Shown here piece after piece: positions 1 to 5,458 of a stretch of DNA of 5,522 nucleotides. Below the pieces are notes generated by a model, which saw nothing but the letters and a program-made list of their open reading frames with translations, had not been told where the DNA came from and did no database searches. Source of the DNA: an uncultured Roseburia sp. (lineage in GTDB: Bacteria > Bacillota > Clostridia > Lachnospirales > Lachnospiraceae). The first letter of the stretch is position 1, and the number at the start of each line of letters is the position of its first letter. The position numbers were made by a program, and so were the translations under genes. The DNA is taken from contig CANODN010000152.1 in NCBI GenBank assembly GCA_947564765.1, positions 1 to 5,522 on the forward strand, given 5' to 3'.

Positions 1-9
1 CTGTGTTTA

Positions 10-26
10 CCAATTTTTCTAATTGG
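10..26. repeat. Short inverted repeat upstream of the glf promoter
   Basis: Arms CCAATT (10-15) and AATTGG (21-26) are perfect complements around a 5-nt spacer. The repeat lies about 25 bp upstream of the -35 box of the glf promoter, so it could be a regulator site. It could equally be part of an upstream gene or a chance AT-rich dyad, since a 6-bp repeat is weak evidence. No U-tract on either side makes it a convincing terminator. Confidence 0.25.
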
Positions 27-51
27 CGTGCTGTTTCATCTGAATAATACT

Positions 52-80
52 TTGCACCGCGCCTGTAAAATGTGTATAAT
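52..80 (+). promoter_or_regulatory. Sigma-A-type promoter for the glf operon
   Basis: The -35 box TTGCAC (52-57) and a perfect -10 box TATAAT (75-80) are separated by exactly 17 nt. Transcription would start near 86-88, giving a leader of roughly 30 nt before the glf start. The upstream in-frame GTG at 72 overlaps the -10 region, so it cannot be on this transcript. This supports the later start codon for glf. Confidence 0.75.
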
Positions 81-103
81 AGAACAATCTATTGGATTGT
101 TTT
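81..103. repeat. Inverted repeat over the glf transcription start
   Basis: The arms at 81-89 and 95-103 are complementary over nine positions (core AACAATC / GATTGTT, with one G-T pair near the outside) around a 5-nt spacer. The repeat lies directly between the -10 box and the ribosome binding site at 104-109. It straddles the expected start of transcription, so much of the left arm may not be in the RNA. A DNA operator is therefore at least as likely as an RNA hairpin. No known regulator site is recognised. Confidence 0.4.
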
Positions 104-109
104 GGAGGG
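104..109 (+). promoter_or_regulatory. Ribosome binding site that fixes the glf start
   Basis: GGAGGG at 104-109 is the only good Shine-Dalgarno sequence near the start of glf. It lies 1 nt before the ATG at 111, which is too close, and 7 nt before the ATG at 117, which is ideal. The start at 117 is therefore chosen. Confidence 0.8.
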
Positions 110-116
110 TATGGTA

Positions 117-1259
117 ATGTATGACAGTATCATAATTGGCTCCGGCGCTGCAGGAAGCACCGTGGCACGTAAGCTTGCAGAAGGCGGCAGAAAAATTCTT
201 ATTCTGGAGAAACGTTCTCATATCGGAGGGAACTGTTATGACAGGCCGGATGATTACGGCATTTTGATTCATGAATACGGACCTCATATTTTCCATACCG
301 GGGAAGAAGAGGTCTATCGGTTTTTGTCCCGTTTTACAGAGTGGTATTGTTTTGGACATGAAGTAACGGCGAATGTTCATGGAAAGCTGCTGCCGGTTCC
401 TTTTAATTTAAATACACTTTATCAGGTATATGAACGAAAAGAGGCAGAAGAACTGGAAATGCTTTTAATTCAGGAGTATGGAGAAGGCAGCCGTATTCCC
501 ATTATGAAATTAAAAGAAAATCCCAATGAAAAGATAAATGCGATTGCCGATTATGTATATCAGAATATATTTTTGTATTATACCATGAAGCAATGGGGAC
601 AGACACCGGAAGAGATCAGCCCGGAAGTAACAGGCAGGGTGCCGGTAGTAATCTCCAGGGATAACCGGTATTTCCAGGATAAATATCAGGGCGTTCCAAA
701 AGACGGTTTTACAGCTATGTTTGAAAAAATGTTGGATCATCCGAACATTACCGTAAAAACGTTGGCTGACTGCAGGGAGTATCTGACTTTTACAAAGGAT
801 AAGGTGCTTTTTTTGGGAAAAGAATTTTCAGGAGAGATTATTTATACCGGGGCATTGGACGAGCTGTTCGATTGTGAATACGGGCGTCTGCCTTATCGTT
901 CTCTGGATTTTCGTTTTGAGCATTTTGACAGGGAATGTTTTCAGGGAAGAAGTGTGGTGAATTATACGGTCAGTGAGGATTATACCAGAATTACGGAATT
1001 TAAATATCTGACCGGGCAAAACAATACAGATGGAACGACAATCGTAAAGGAATATCCCTTTGCTTATACAGGAAGCGAGGGGGAGGTTCCCTATTACGCG
1101 ATTTTAAATGAAGAAAATCAGGCGCTTTATCAGAGATATGTCAAAAAAACAGAGCCGTATTCAAATGTATATTTGCTGGGAAGGCTTGCAGAATATAAAT
1201 ACTATAATATAGATGCAATTGTAAAAAAAGCATTGCAGCTGGCCGATCAGATAAAATGA
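117..1259 (+). CDS. glf: UDP-galactopyranose mutase
   Basis: This flavoenzyme interconverts UDP-galactopyranose and UDP-galactofuranose in the cytoplasm, using reduced FAD, and supplies the furanose donor for surface glycans. The 380-residue product is a normal length for the bacterial family. The N-terminal Rossmann motif GSGAAG is at residues 8-13, with the ribose-binding acidic residue Glu31 and the GGN motif at 37-39. Family signatures follow: EYGPHIFHT (53-61), PVPFN (93-97), MKQWG (157-161), the RVP segment with Arg174, and YQGVPKDGF (190-198). The C-terminal GRLAEYKYYNID segment is the usual FAD-contact motif. The start is set by GGAGGG at 104-109; earlier in-frame GTG 72 and ATG 111 lack usable sites. 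The gene is first in a two-gene operon with a glycosyltransferase 28 nt downstream. Nothing appears truncated. The identification is firm; which glycan receives the galactofuranose is unknown. Confidence 0.95.
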   Translation: MYDSIIIGSGAAGSTVARKLAEGGRKILILEKRSHIGGNCYDRPDDYGILIHEYGPHIFHTGEEEVYRFLSRFTEWYCFGHEVTANVHGKLLPVPFNLNTLYQVYERKEAEELEMLLIQEYGEGSRIPIMKLKENPNEKINAIADYVYQNIFLYYTMKQWGQTPEEISPEVTGRVPVVISRDNRYFQDKYQGVPKDGFTAMFEKMLDHPNITVKTLADCREYLTFTKDKVLFLGKEFSGEIIYTGALDELFDCEYGRLPYRSLDFRFEHFDRECFQGRSVVNYTVSEDYTRITEFKYLTGQNNTDGTTIVKEYPFAYTGSEGEVPYYAILNEENQALYQRYVKKTEPYSNVYLLGRLAEYKYYNIDAIVKKALQLADQIK

Positions 1260-1274
1260 CGGAACAATCGGCCA
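1240..1274 (+). promoter_or_regulatory. Stem-loop across the glf / glycosyltransferase junction
   Basis: TGGCCGAT (1240-1247) pairs perfectly with ATCGGCCA (1267-1274), leaving a 19-nt loop that contains the glf stop codon TGA (1257-1259). The 3' arm ends at the first base of the downstream Shine-Dalgarno tract AAAGGAGGT (1274-1282). There is no U-tract, so it is not an intrinsic terminator. Its position suggests that ribosomes finishing glf would open it and expose the next start, or that it acts as an RNA-processing or stability element. Both roles are inferences. Confidence 0.4.
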
Positions 1275-1287
1275 AAGGAGGTAAGAT

Positions 1288-2304
1288 ATGAAATTATTAT
1301 CCATAGCAATTCCGTGTTACAATTCAGAGGACTATATGGAGAATTGCATCAAGTCTCTGCTCCCAGGAGGAGAGGACGTAGAGATTTTGATCGTGAATGA
1401 TGGATCGAAGGATATGACGCCGGAAATCGCCGATGCCTATGAAAAGAAATATCCGGGAATCGTGCGGGCCATTCATCAGGAAAACGGCGGACACGGTGCA
1501 GCAGTCAATGCAGGAATTGCAAATGCCACCGGATTATTTTTTAAGGTAGTAGACAGTGACGACTGGGTAGACGAAGAAAGCTACCGCGCGATTCTTGCCA
1601 AATTAAAGGAGCTGGCAGGCGGCGATGAAACACTGGATATGATGATCAGCAATTTTGTATATGAGAAACAGGGTGCAAAGCATAAAAAAGTAATGCGGTA
1701 TACATCTATGCTTCCGCAGAACAGGTTGTTTCGCTGGGAGGATGCGAAGCATTTCAGAAAAGGACTCTATATTCTGATGCATTCCGTGATTTACCGGACG
1801 AAGCTGCTTCGTGACTGCTGCTTAGAACTGCCGCGGCATACTTTTTATGTGGACAATCTTTTTGTCTATCAGCCATTGCCTTTCGTAAAAAATATGTATT
1901 ATATGAATGTGGACTTTTACCGGTATTTTATCGGGAGAGAAGACCAGTCTGTGAATGAAAAGGTGATGATTAGCCGGATTGATCAGCAGATCAAGGTCAA
2001 TAAAATTATGGTGGATGCATATGATTTGTGGAAGATTCCAAACCGCAAGCTGCGCCGTTATATGTTTAATTATCTGGAAATTATTACGGTAATATCCACG
2101 GTAATGCTGATTCGTTCCGGAACCAAAGAAAATCTGGAAAAGAAGAGAGAACTCTGGCGGTATATTAAGCAGCAGGACCTGAGATTGTTCCATCGTCTGC
2201 GCACCGGCATTATGGGCAACACCATGAATCTGCCGGGACGGGGCGGCAGGAAGATCTCCATTGCGGCGTATAAGATATCCCAGAAGGTTGTGGGATTTAA
2301 TTAA
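1288..2304 (+). CDS. Family 2 glycosyltransferase (GT-A fold)
   Basis: The product is a 338-residue putative cytoplasmic or membrane-associated glycosyltransferase that transfers a sugar from a nucleotide donor to a growing surface glycan. The N-terminal GT-A domain is clear: it opens with the SIAIPCYN strand (5-12), then NDGS (37-40) for nucleotide binding. ENGGHGAAVNAGI (65-77) follows, then the metal-binding DSDDW (89-93, DxD type). A YVDN segment at 187-190 sits where many GT2 enzymes carry the acidic catalytic base. The C-terminal part contains GREDQSVNE (from 216) and a basic tail, with no obvious membrane span. The start is fixed by a near-perfect AAAGGAGGT (1274-1282) six bases before the ATG. 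Pairing with glf suggests a galactofuranosyl or related transferase, but donor and acceptor cannot be read from sequence. It is the last gene before a terminator. Confidence 0.88.
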   Translation: MKLLSIAIPCYNSEDYMENCIKSLLPGGEDVEILIVNDGSKDMTPEIADAYEKKYPGIVRAIHQENGGHGAAVNAGIANATGLFFKVVDSDDWVDEESYRAILAKLKELAGGDETLDMMISNFVYEKQGAKHKKVMRYTSMLPQNRLFRWEDAKHFRKGLYILMHSVIYRTKLLRDCCLELPRHTFYVDNLFVYQPLPFVKNMYYMNVDFYRYFIGREDQSVNEKVMISRIDQQIKVNKIMVDAYDLWKIPNRKLRRYMFNYLEIITVISTVMLIRSGTKENLEKKRELWRYIKQQDLRLFHRLRTGIMGNTMNLPGRGGRKISIAAYKISQKVVGFN

Positions 2305-2330
2305 ATCGAATGAAAGATATATCATACGGG

Positions 2331-2376
2331 AAAAGGCGTAAGGCTTCCTGATGCGGGAAGAACTTATGCCTTTTTT
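2331..2376 (+). terminator. Intrinsic terminator of the glf operon
   Basis: AAAAGGCGTAAG (2331-2342) pairs with CTTATGCCTTTT (2363-2374) through one G-T pair. An inner stem CTTCC / GGAAG (2344-2348 with 2356-2360) continues the hairpin, and six T residues (2371-2376) end it. It lies 26 nt after the glycosyltransferase stop codon and 28 nt before the -35 box of the next unit, so it separates the glycan and copper operons. Confidence 0.9.
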
Positions 2377-2404
2377 GTAATGGTTTAGAAATTTTTGTTT
2401 TTAC

Positions 2405-2433
2405 TTGACATATACCCTATGGGGGTATATAAT
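2405..2433 (+). promoter_or_regulatory. Promoter of the csoR-copA operon
   Basis: A perfect -35 box TTGACA (2405-2410) and a perfect -10 box TATAAT (2428-2433) are separated by the ideal 17 nt. Transcription should start near 2440, giving a leader of about 25 nt. Such a strong promoter needs effective repression, which the operator in its spacer would provide. Confidence 0.92.
2410..2430. promoter_or_regulatory. CsoR operator in the promoter spacer
   Basis: A GC-cored palindrome has arms ATATACCC (2410-2417) and GGGTATAT (2423-2430) with five bases between. It matches the TACCC...GGGTA pattern known for CsoR-family copper repressors. It overlaps the last base of the -35 box and the first three of the -10 box, so bound CsoR would block RNA polymerase directly. 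Cu(I) binding to CsoR would release the site. The gene immediately downstream encodes CsoR, so the circuit is autoregulated. Confidence 0.9.
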
Positions 2434-2464
2434 AGGCATAAATTCAAACAGCGGAGGTATAGAC

Positions 2465-2770
2465 ATGGCAGAAGAACGGGAATGCTGTTCCAGTAAGACA
2501 AAGGAACGCTCCGAGAAGGAATACAAAGATCTGATTCACCGCCTGAACCGTATTGAAGGCCAGGTACGGGGAATCAAAGGAATGGTAGAAAAAGATGCAT
2601 ACTGTACCGATATTCTGGTTCAGGTGGCAGCGGTTAATGCGGCCTTAAACAGTTTTAACCGTGTACTTTTGGAGAATCATATCAAGACCTGTGTGACAAG
2701 AGACATCAAAGAGGGAAAAGAAGAGACCGTAAACGAACTTCTTGTCACACTGCAGAAATTAATGAAATAG
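2465..2770 (+). CDS. csoR: CsoR-family Cu(I)-sensing transcriptional repressor
   Basis: This 101-residue all-alpha repressor (DUF156 / CsoR-RcnR family) would bind the palindrome in its own promoter and release it when loaded with Cu(I). The characteristic first helix RLNRIEGQVRGI spans residues 26-37. The copper ligands are intact: Cys47, His72 and Cys76, with the same 25- and 4-residue spacing as Cys36, His61 and Cys65 of the Mycobacterium tuberculosis protein. Tyr46 occupies the second-shell tyrosine position, and Glu91 lies within one residue of the expected second-shell glutamate. An extra Cys-Cys pair sits at 7-8. The start at 2465 is chosen because GGAGG (2453-2457) lies 7 nt upstream; an in-frame TTG at 2405 is the -35 box itself. 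The stop overlaps the copA ribosome binding site, with copA starting 10 nt later. Sensing of nickel or sulfide is unlikely given the ligand set and the copA partner. Confidence 0.93.
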   Translation: MAEERECCSSKTKERSEKEYKDLIHRLNRIEGQVRGIKGMVEKDAYCTDILVQVAAVNAALNSFNRVLLENHIKTCVTRDIKEGKEETVNELLVTLQKLMK

Positions 2771-2780
2771 AGGTGATAGC

Positions 2781-5303
2781 ATGGATCAATATACGGTAAC
2801 AGGAATGAGCTGTGCTGCCTGCAGCACAAGAGTGGAAAAGGCAGTGGGAAAGGTAGAAGGAGTTACCTCCTGCTCCGTCAGTCTTTTGACCAATTCCATG
2901 GGTGTGGAAGGAACGGCTGATGCGGCAGAGATTATAAAAGCAGTAGAGGATGCAGGGTATGGCGCTTCCAAGAAAGGCGGCAAAGATCAGACTGCAAAAA
3001 CAGCAAACGGAAAGGATGCAGAAGAATTGTTAGAAGACAAAGAGACGCCAAAGCTTCGCAGCAGACTGCTGGCGTCCGTAGGATTTCTTCTGATTCTGAT
3101 GTATTTTTCCATGGGACATATGATGTGGAACTGGCCTGTACCGGCTTATTTTGCAGAAAATCATATCGCTATGGGCCTGCTGCAGCTTTTGCTGACGGTT
3201 ATCATCATGGTGATTAACCAGAAATTTTTTATCAACGGATTTAAGAGCCTGTTTCATCTGTCTCCGAATATGGATACCCTGGTGGCCCTTGGTTCTGCCG
3301 CATCTTTTGTTTACAGTGTATATGCACTGTTTGCCATGACAGACGCCCAGGTAAAAGGCAGTACGGATATGGTCATGCATTATATGCATGAATTTTATTT
3401 TGAATCTGCAGCCATGATACTGACCTTGATTACGGTAGGGAAGATGTTAGAAGCAAGGTCAAAGGGCAAAACGACGGATGCCTTAAAAAGCCTGATCCGG
3501 CTTTCTCCAAAAACAGCGGTGATTCTTTCGGAGGGAGCGGAAAAAGAGGTTCCTGTTGAGCAGGTGAAAAAGGGAGATGTTTTTGTAGTCCGTCCGGGAG
3601 AGCATATACCCGTGGATGGTATTGTAATAGAAGGAAACAGCGCCGTAAACGAATCGGCATTGACCGGAGAGAGTATTCCGGTGGATAAAACAGAGGGTGA
3701 TCCGGTATCTGCCGCAACCCTGAATCAGTCCGGATTTTTAAAATGTGAGGCAGTCCGGGTGGGAGAGGATACCACGTTGTCCCAGATCATTCAGCTGGTC
3801 AGTGATGCGGCTGCCACAAAAGCGCCGATTGCAAAAGTAGCGGATAAGGTTTCCGGCGTTTTTGTTCCTGTTGTAATAGGGATTGCACTGGTTACAATTA
3901 TCGTATGGCTGATTGCGGGATATGGTATCGGTTTTGCTCTTGCAAGGGGAATATCCGTACTTGTTATCAGCTGCCCATGTGCTCTGGGCCTTGCAACGCC
4001 TGTTGCAATTATGGTGGGAAACGGCGTGGGAGCCAAAAACGGCATTATGTTCAAAACAGCGGTATCGTTGGAAGAAACCGGAAAAACCGAAATTATAGCG
4101 TTGGATAAGACAGGAACGGTTACTACAGGGGAGCCTTCTGTAACGGATATGCTGCCTGCATCCGGTGTTACGGAAGAAGAACTGCTGCATTTTGCCGCCT
4201 CTCTGGAACAAAAGAGCGAGCATCCTCTGGCCTCTGCCGTTTTAAAATTTGCAGAAGAAAAAAATCAGAAACCGGAGGATGTGACAGACTTTACGGCCGT
4301 AGCAGGAAACGGCTTAACGGGAAGTATAAAGGGAATTCGCTTTTGGGGAGGCAACGCAGCGTTTATCCGGCAGTTTGTCTCCATACCGGATGACAGCGCA
4401 AGGCAGGCCGAAAGGCTTTCTGAAGAAGGAAAAACACCGCTCTTTTTTGCAAAAGAGGGAGCGTTTATCGGTATCATTGCAGTAGCGGATCAGTTAAAAG
4501 AGGAAAGCCCCAGGGCGGTTGCAGAGCTTCGGAATATGGGAATCCATGTGGTTATGCTTACGGGAGATAACGAACGTACCGCAAAAGCAGTAGGAAAGCT
4601 GGCAGGAGTAGACGAAGTAATTGCCGGGGTTTTGCCGGAAGGAAAAGAACGGGTGATTGCCTCTTTAAAGAAACAGGGCAAAGTAACTATGGTAGGAGAC
4701 GGTATCAATGACGCGCCTGCCCTTACCAGAGCCGATATCGGCATTGCCATTGGAGCCGGAACCGATATTGCCATTGATGCTGCAGACGTAGTATTGATGA
4801 AGAGCCGGTTAAGCGATGTGCCCGCAGCGATCCGGCTCAGCAGGGCCGCATTGAAAAACATTCATGAAAACTTATTTTGGGCATTTATTTATAATGTCAT
4901 AGGGATTCCTCTTGCGGCGGGGGTATGGATTCCCTTGTTCGGACTGCAGTTAAATCCCATGTTCGGAGCGGCGGCCATGAGCTTATCCAGCTTCTGCGTC
5001 GTTACCAATGCACTGCGTCTCAACCTGCTGTCAGTTCATGACGCGGGAAAAGATAAAAGAATCAAAAAGAAAAAGAAAACGGAGGTAACAACCATGGAAA
5101 AAACAATGAAAATCGAAGGTATGATGTGCGGACACTGTGAGGCAAGAGTGAAAAAAGTCTTAGAAGAAATCGAGGGCGTCGGCAGCGCAGAGGTCAGTCA
5201 TGAAAAAGGCACTGCAGTGGTAACCTTAAACGGAGAGGTTTCCGATGATATTTTGAAAAAAGCAGTGGAAGATCAGGATTATAAGGTGACGGAGATCAAA
5301 TAA
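2781..5303 (+). CDS. copA: Cu(I)-exporting P1B-type ATPase with C-terminal CopZ-like domain
   Basis: This 840-residue inner-membrane pump uses ATP to expel Cu(I) from the cytoplasm. The N-terminal heavy-metal domain has GMSCAAC (8-14), followed by a charged linker to about residue 95. Eight membrane spans are visible: about 96-115, 131-150, 164-185, 205-225, 360-382, 386-412, 697-718 and 726-750. The actuator motif TGES is at 295-298, and the transport CPC is at 398-400. The phosphorylation motif DKTGT starts at Asp442, nucleotide-binding His481-Pro482 lies in SEHPLA, TGDN is at 594-597 and GDGIND at 639-644. Tyr704-Asn705 and MSLSS (733-737) are the Cu(I)-specific residues of the last two spans. 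A lysine-rich linker (about 755-771) then leads to a second metal-binding domain with GMMCGHC (780-786). That extension makes it longer than a plain one-domain CopA. The start is supported by AGGTGA (2771-2776), overlapping the csoR stop. Copper specificity is well supported. Confidence 0.95.
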   Translation: MDQYTVTGMSCAACSTRVEKAVGKVEGVTSCSVSLLTNSMGVEGTADAAEIIKAVEDAGYGASKKGGKDQTAKTANGKDAEELLEDKETPKLRSRLLASVGFLLILMYFSMGHMMWNWPVPAYFAENHIAMGLLQLLLTVIIMVINQKFFINGFKSLFHLSPNMDTLVALGSAASFVYSVYALFAMTDAQVKGSTDMVMHYMHEFYFESAAMILTLITVGKMLEARSKGKTTDALKSLIRLSPKTAVILSEGAEKEVPVEQVKKGDVFVVRPGEHIPVDGIVIEGNSAVNESALTGESIPVDKTEGDPVSAATLNQSGFLKCEAVRVGEDTTLSQIIQLVSDAAATKAPIAKVADKVSGVFVPVVIGIALVTIIVWLIAGYGIGFALARGISVLVISCPCALGLATPVAIMVGNGVGAKNGIMFKTAVSLEETGKTEIIALDKTGTVTTGEPSVTDMLPASGVTEEELLHFAASLEQKSEHPLASAVLKFAEEKNQKPEDVTDFTAVAGNGLTGSIKGIRFWGGNAAFIRQFVSIPDDSARQAERLSEEGKTPLFFAKEGAFIGIIAVADQLKEESPRAVAELRNMGIHVVMLTGDNERTAKAVGKLAGVDEVIAGVLPEGKERVIASLKKQGKVTMVGDGINDAPALTRADIGIAIGAGTDIAIDAADVVLMKSRLSDVPAAIRLSRAALKNIHENLFWAFIYNVIGIPLAAGVWIPLFGLQLNPMFGAAAMSLSSFCVVTNALRLNLLSVHDAGKDKRIKKKKKTEVTTMEKTMKIEGMMCGHCEARVKKVLEEIEGVGSAEVSHEKGTAVVTLNGEVSDDILKKAVEDQDYKVTEIK
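5081..5086 (+). promoter_or_regulatory. Internal Shine-Dalgarno sequence inside copA
   Basis: GGAGGT at 5081-5086 lies within the linker codons of copA, 8 nt (5086-5093) after the GGAGG core and before an in-frame ATG at 5094. Its quality and spacing equal those of the gene starts elsewhere in the window. It marks the point where a chaperone-like domain begins, so it looks like a real start site rather than chance. Confidence 0.65.
5094..5303 (+). CDS. copZ: Possible free CopZ copper chaperone, nested in frame in copA
   Basis: Initiation at the in-frame ATG 5094 (residue 772 of CopA) would release a 69-residue protein. That is the size of stand-alone CopZ Cu(I) chaperones, which deliver copper to CopA and CsoR. 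The metal loop GMMCGHC is at residues 9-15 of this product. The His between the cysteines is typical of CopZ (CxHC), whereas the N-terminal domain of the same ATPase has the pump-type CAAC. The ending EDQDYKV also resembles CopZ proteins. GGAGGT at 5081-5086 gives a well-placed ribosome binding site. What is seen is an embedded start and a chaperone-like domain; that a separate protein is made is inference. The alternative is a simple gene fusion in which the old start signal survives without use. Confidence 0.5.
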   Translation: MEKTMKIEGMMCGHCEARVKKVLEEIEGVGSAEVSHEKGTAVVTLNGEVSDDILKKAVEDQDYKVTEIK

Positions 5304-5338
5304 CAGCACCACAGATAAAGGGATTTGGATTCATAACG

Positions 5339-5381
5339 ACAGAGTATATGGCTTTTCTCATATACTCTGTTTCTTTTGTTT
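5339..5381 (+). terminator. Intrinsic terminator of the csoR-copA operon
   Basis: ACAGAGTATATG (5339-5350) pairs perfectly with CATATACTCTGT (5359-5370) across an 8-nt loop. It is followed by the T-rich run TTCTTTTGTTT (5371-5381). The hairpin starts 36 nt after the copA stop codon. The stem is AT-rich in its upper half but fully complementary. Confidence 0.88.
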
Positions 5382-5406
5382 AGAAAATATTAAGAAAAAA
5401 CAAAAA

Positions 5407-5420
5407 AAGTTCACGAACTT
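5407..5420. promoter_or_regulatory. Palindrome just upstream of the last promoter, possible operator
   Basis: AAGTTC (5407-5412) and GAACTT (5415-5420) are perfect inverted copies around a 2-bp centre. The site ends 5 bp before the -35 box of the following promoter. This is a natural position for an activator or repressor dimer. It does not match the CsoR operator or the CIRCE heat-shock element, and no cognate regulator is visible in the window. Confidence 0.45.
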
Positions 5421-5424
5421 CATA

Positions 5425-5453
5425 TTGCTTTTGCGGTTCCTAACACCTATAAT
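5425..5453 (+). promoter_or_regulatory. Promoter for the gene entering at the right edge
   Basis: A perfect -10 box TATAAT (5448-5453) is preceded at exactly 17 nt by a weak -35 box TTGCTT (5425-5430). Transcription should start near 5459-5461. The weak -35 box beside an upstream palindrome fits a regulated, possibly activator-assisted, promoter; that is inference. Confidence 0.7.
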
Positions 5454-5458
5454 AGACA

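Noticed and set aside
72..116. Earlier starts for glf at GTG 72 or ATG 111
   Set aside because: GTG 72 overlaps the -10 box and has no ribosome binding site; ATG 111 is only 1 nt from GGAGGG. The family fold also begins at the ATG at 117 (MYDSIIIGSG).
1..117. Plus-strand open frame from the left edge to a TAA at 115-117, as the tail of an upstream gene
   Set aside because: It is open by 38 codons only, contains a complete promoter, and its C-terminal residues are not recognisable. It cannot be excluded without the left flank, but is not supported.
1822..2325. Minus-strand 167-codon open frame opposite the glycosyltransferase
   Set aside because: It lies antisense to a well-supported gene, has an Ile/His-rich composition with no recognisable domain, and would start inside the intergenic terminator region.
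2405..2464. CsoR starting at the in-frame TTG at 2405
   Set aside because: That TTG is the first half of the -35 box, and the extra 20 codons would be the operator and promoter. GGAGG at 2453-2457 directs initiation at ATG 2465.
3369..3395. ATGCAT repeats inside copA as a DNA regulatory dyad
   Set aside because: They fall in codons for the Met/His-rich segment and are explained by ATG and CAT codon use.
3738..4223. Minus-strand 161-codon open frame opposite copA
   Set aside because: It is the shadow of the conserved CPC and DKTGT regions of the ATPase. Its Cys/Arg/Asn-rich translation resembles no protein family I know.
5063..5140. Programmed -1 frameshift in the copA linker, as in E. coli copA
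   Set aside because: The AAA AAG codons are preceded by C or G, not A, so the classical A AAA AAG slippery site is absent. The -1 frame runs past the boundary to a TGA at 5138-5140 inside the chaperone domain, which gives no sensible product.
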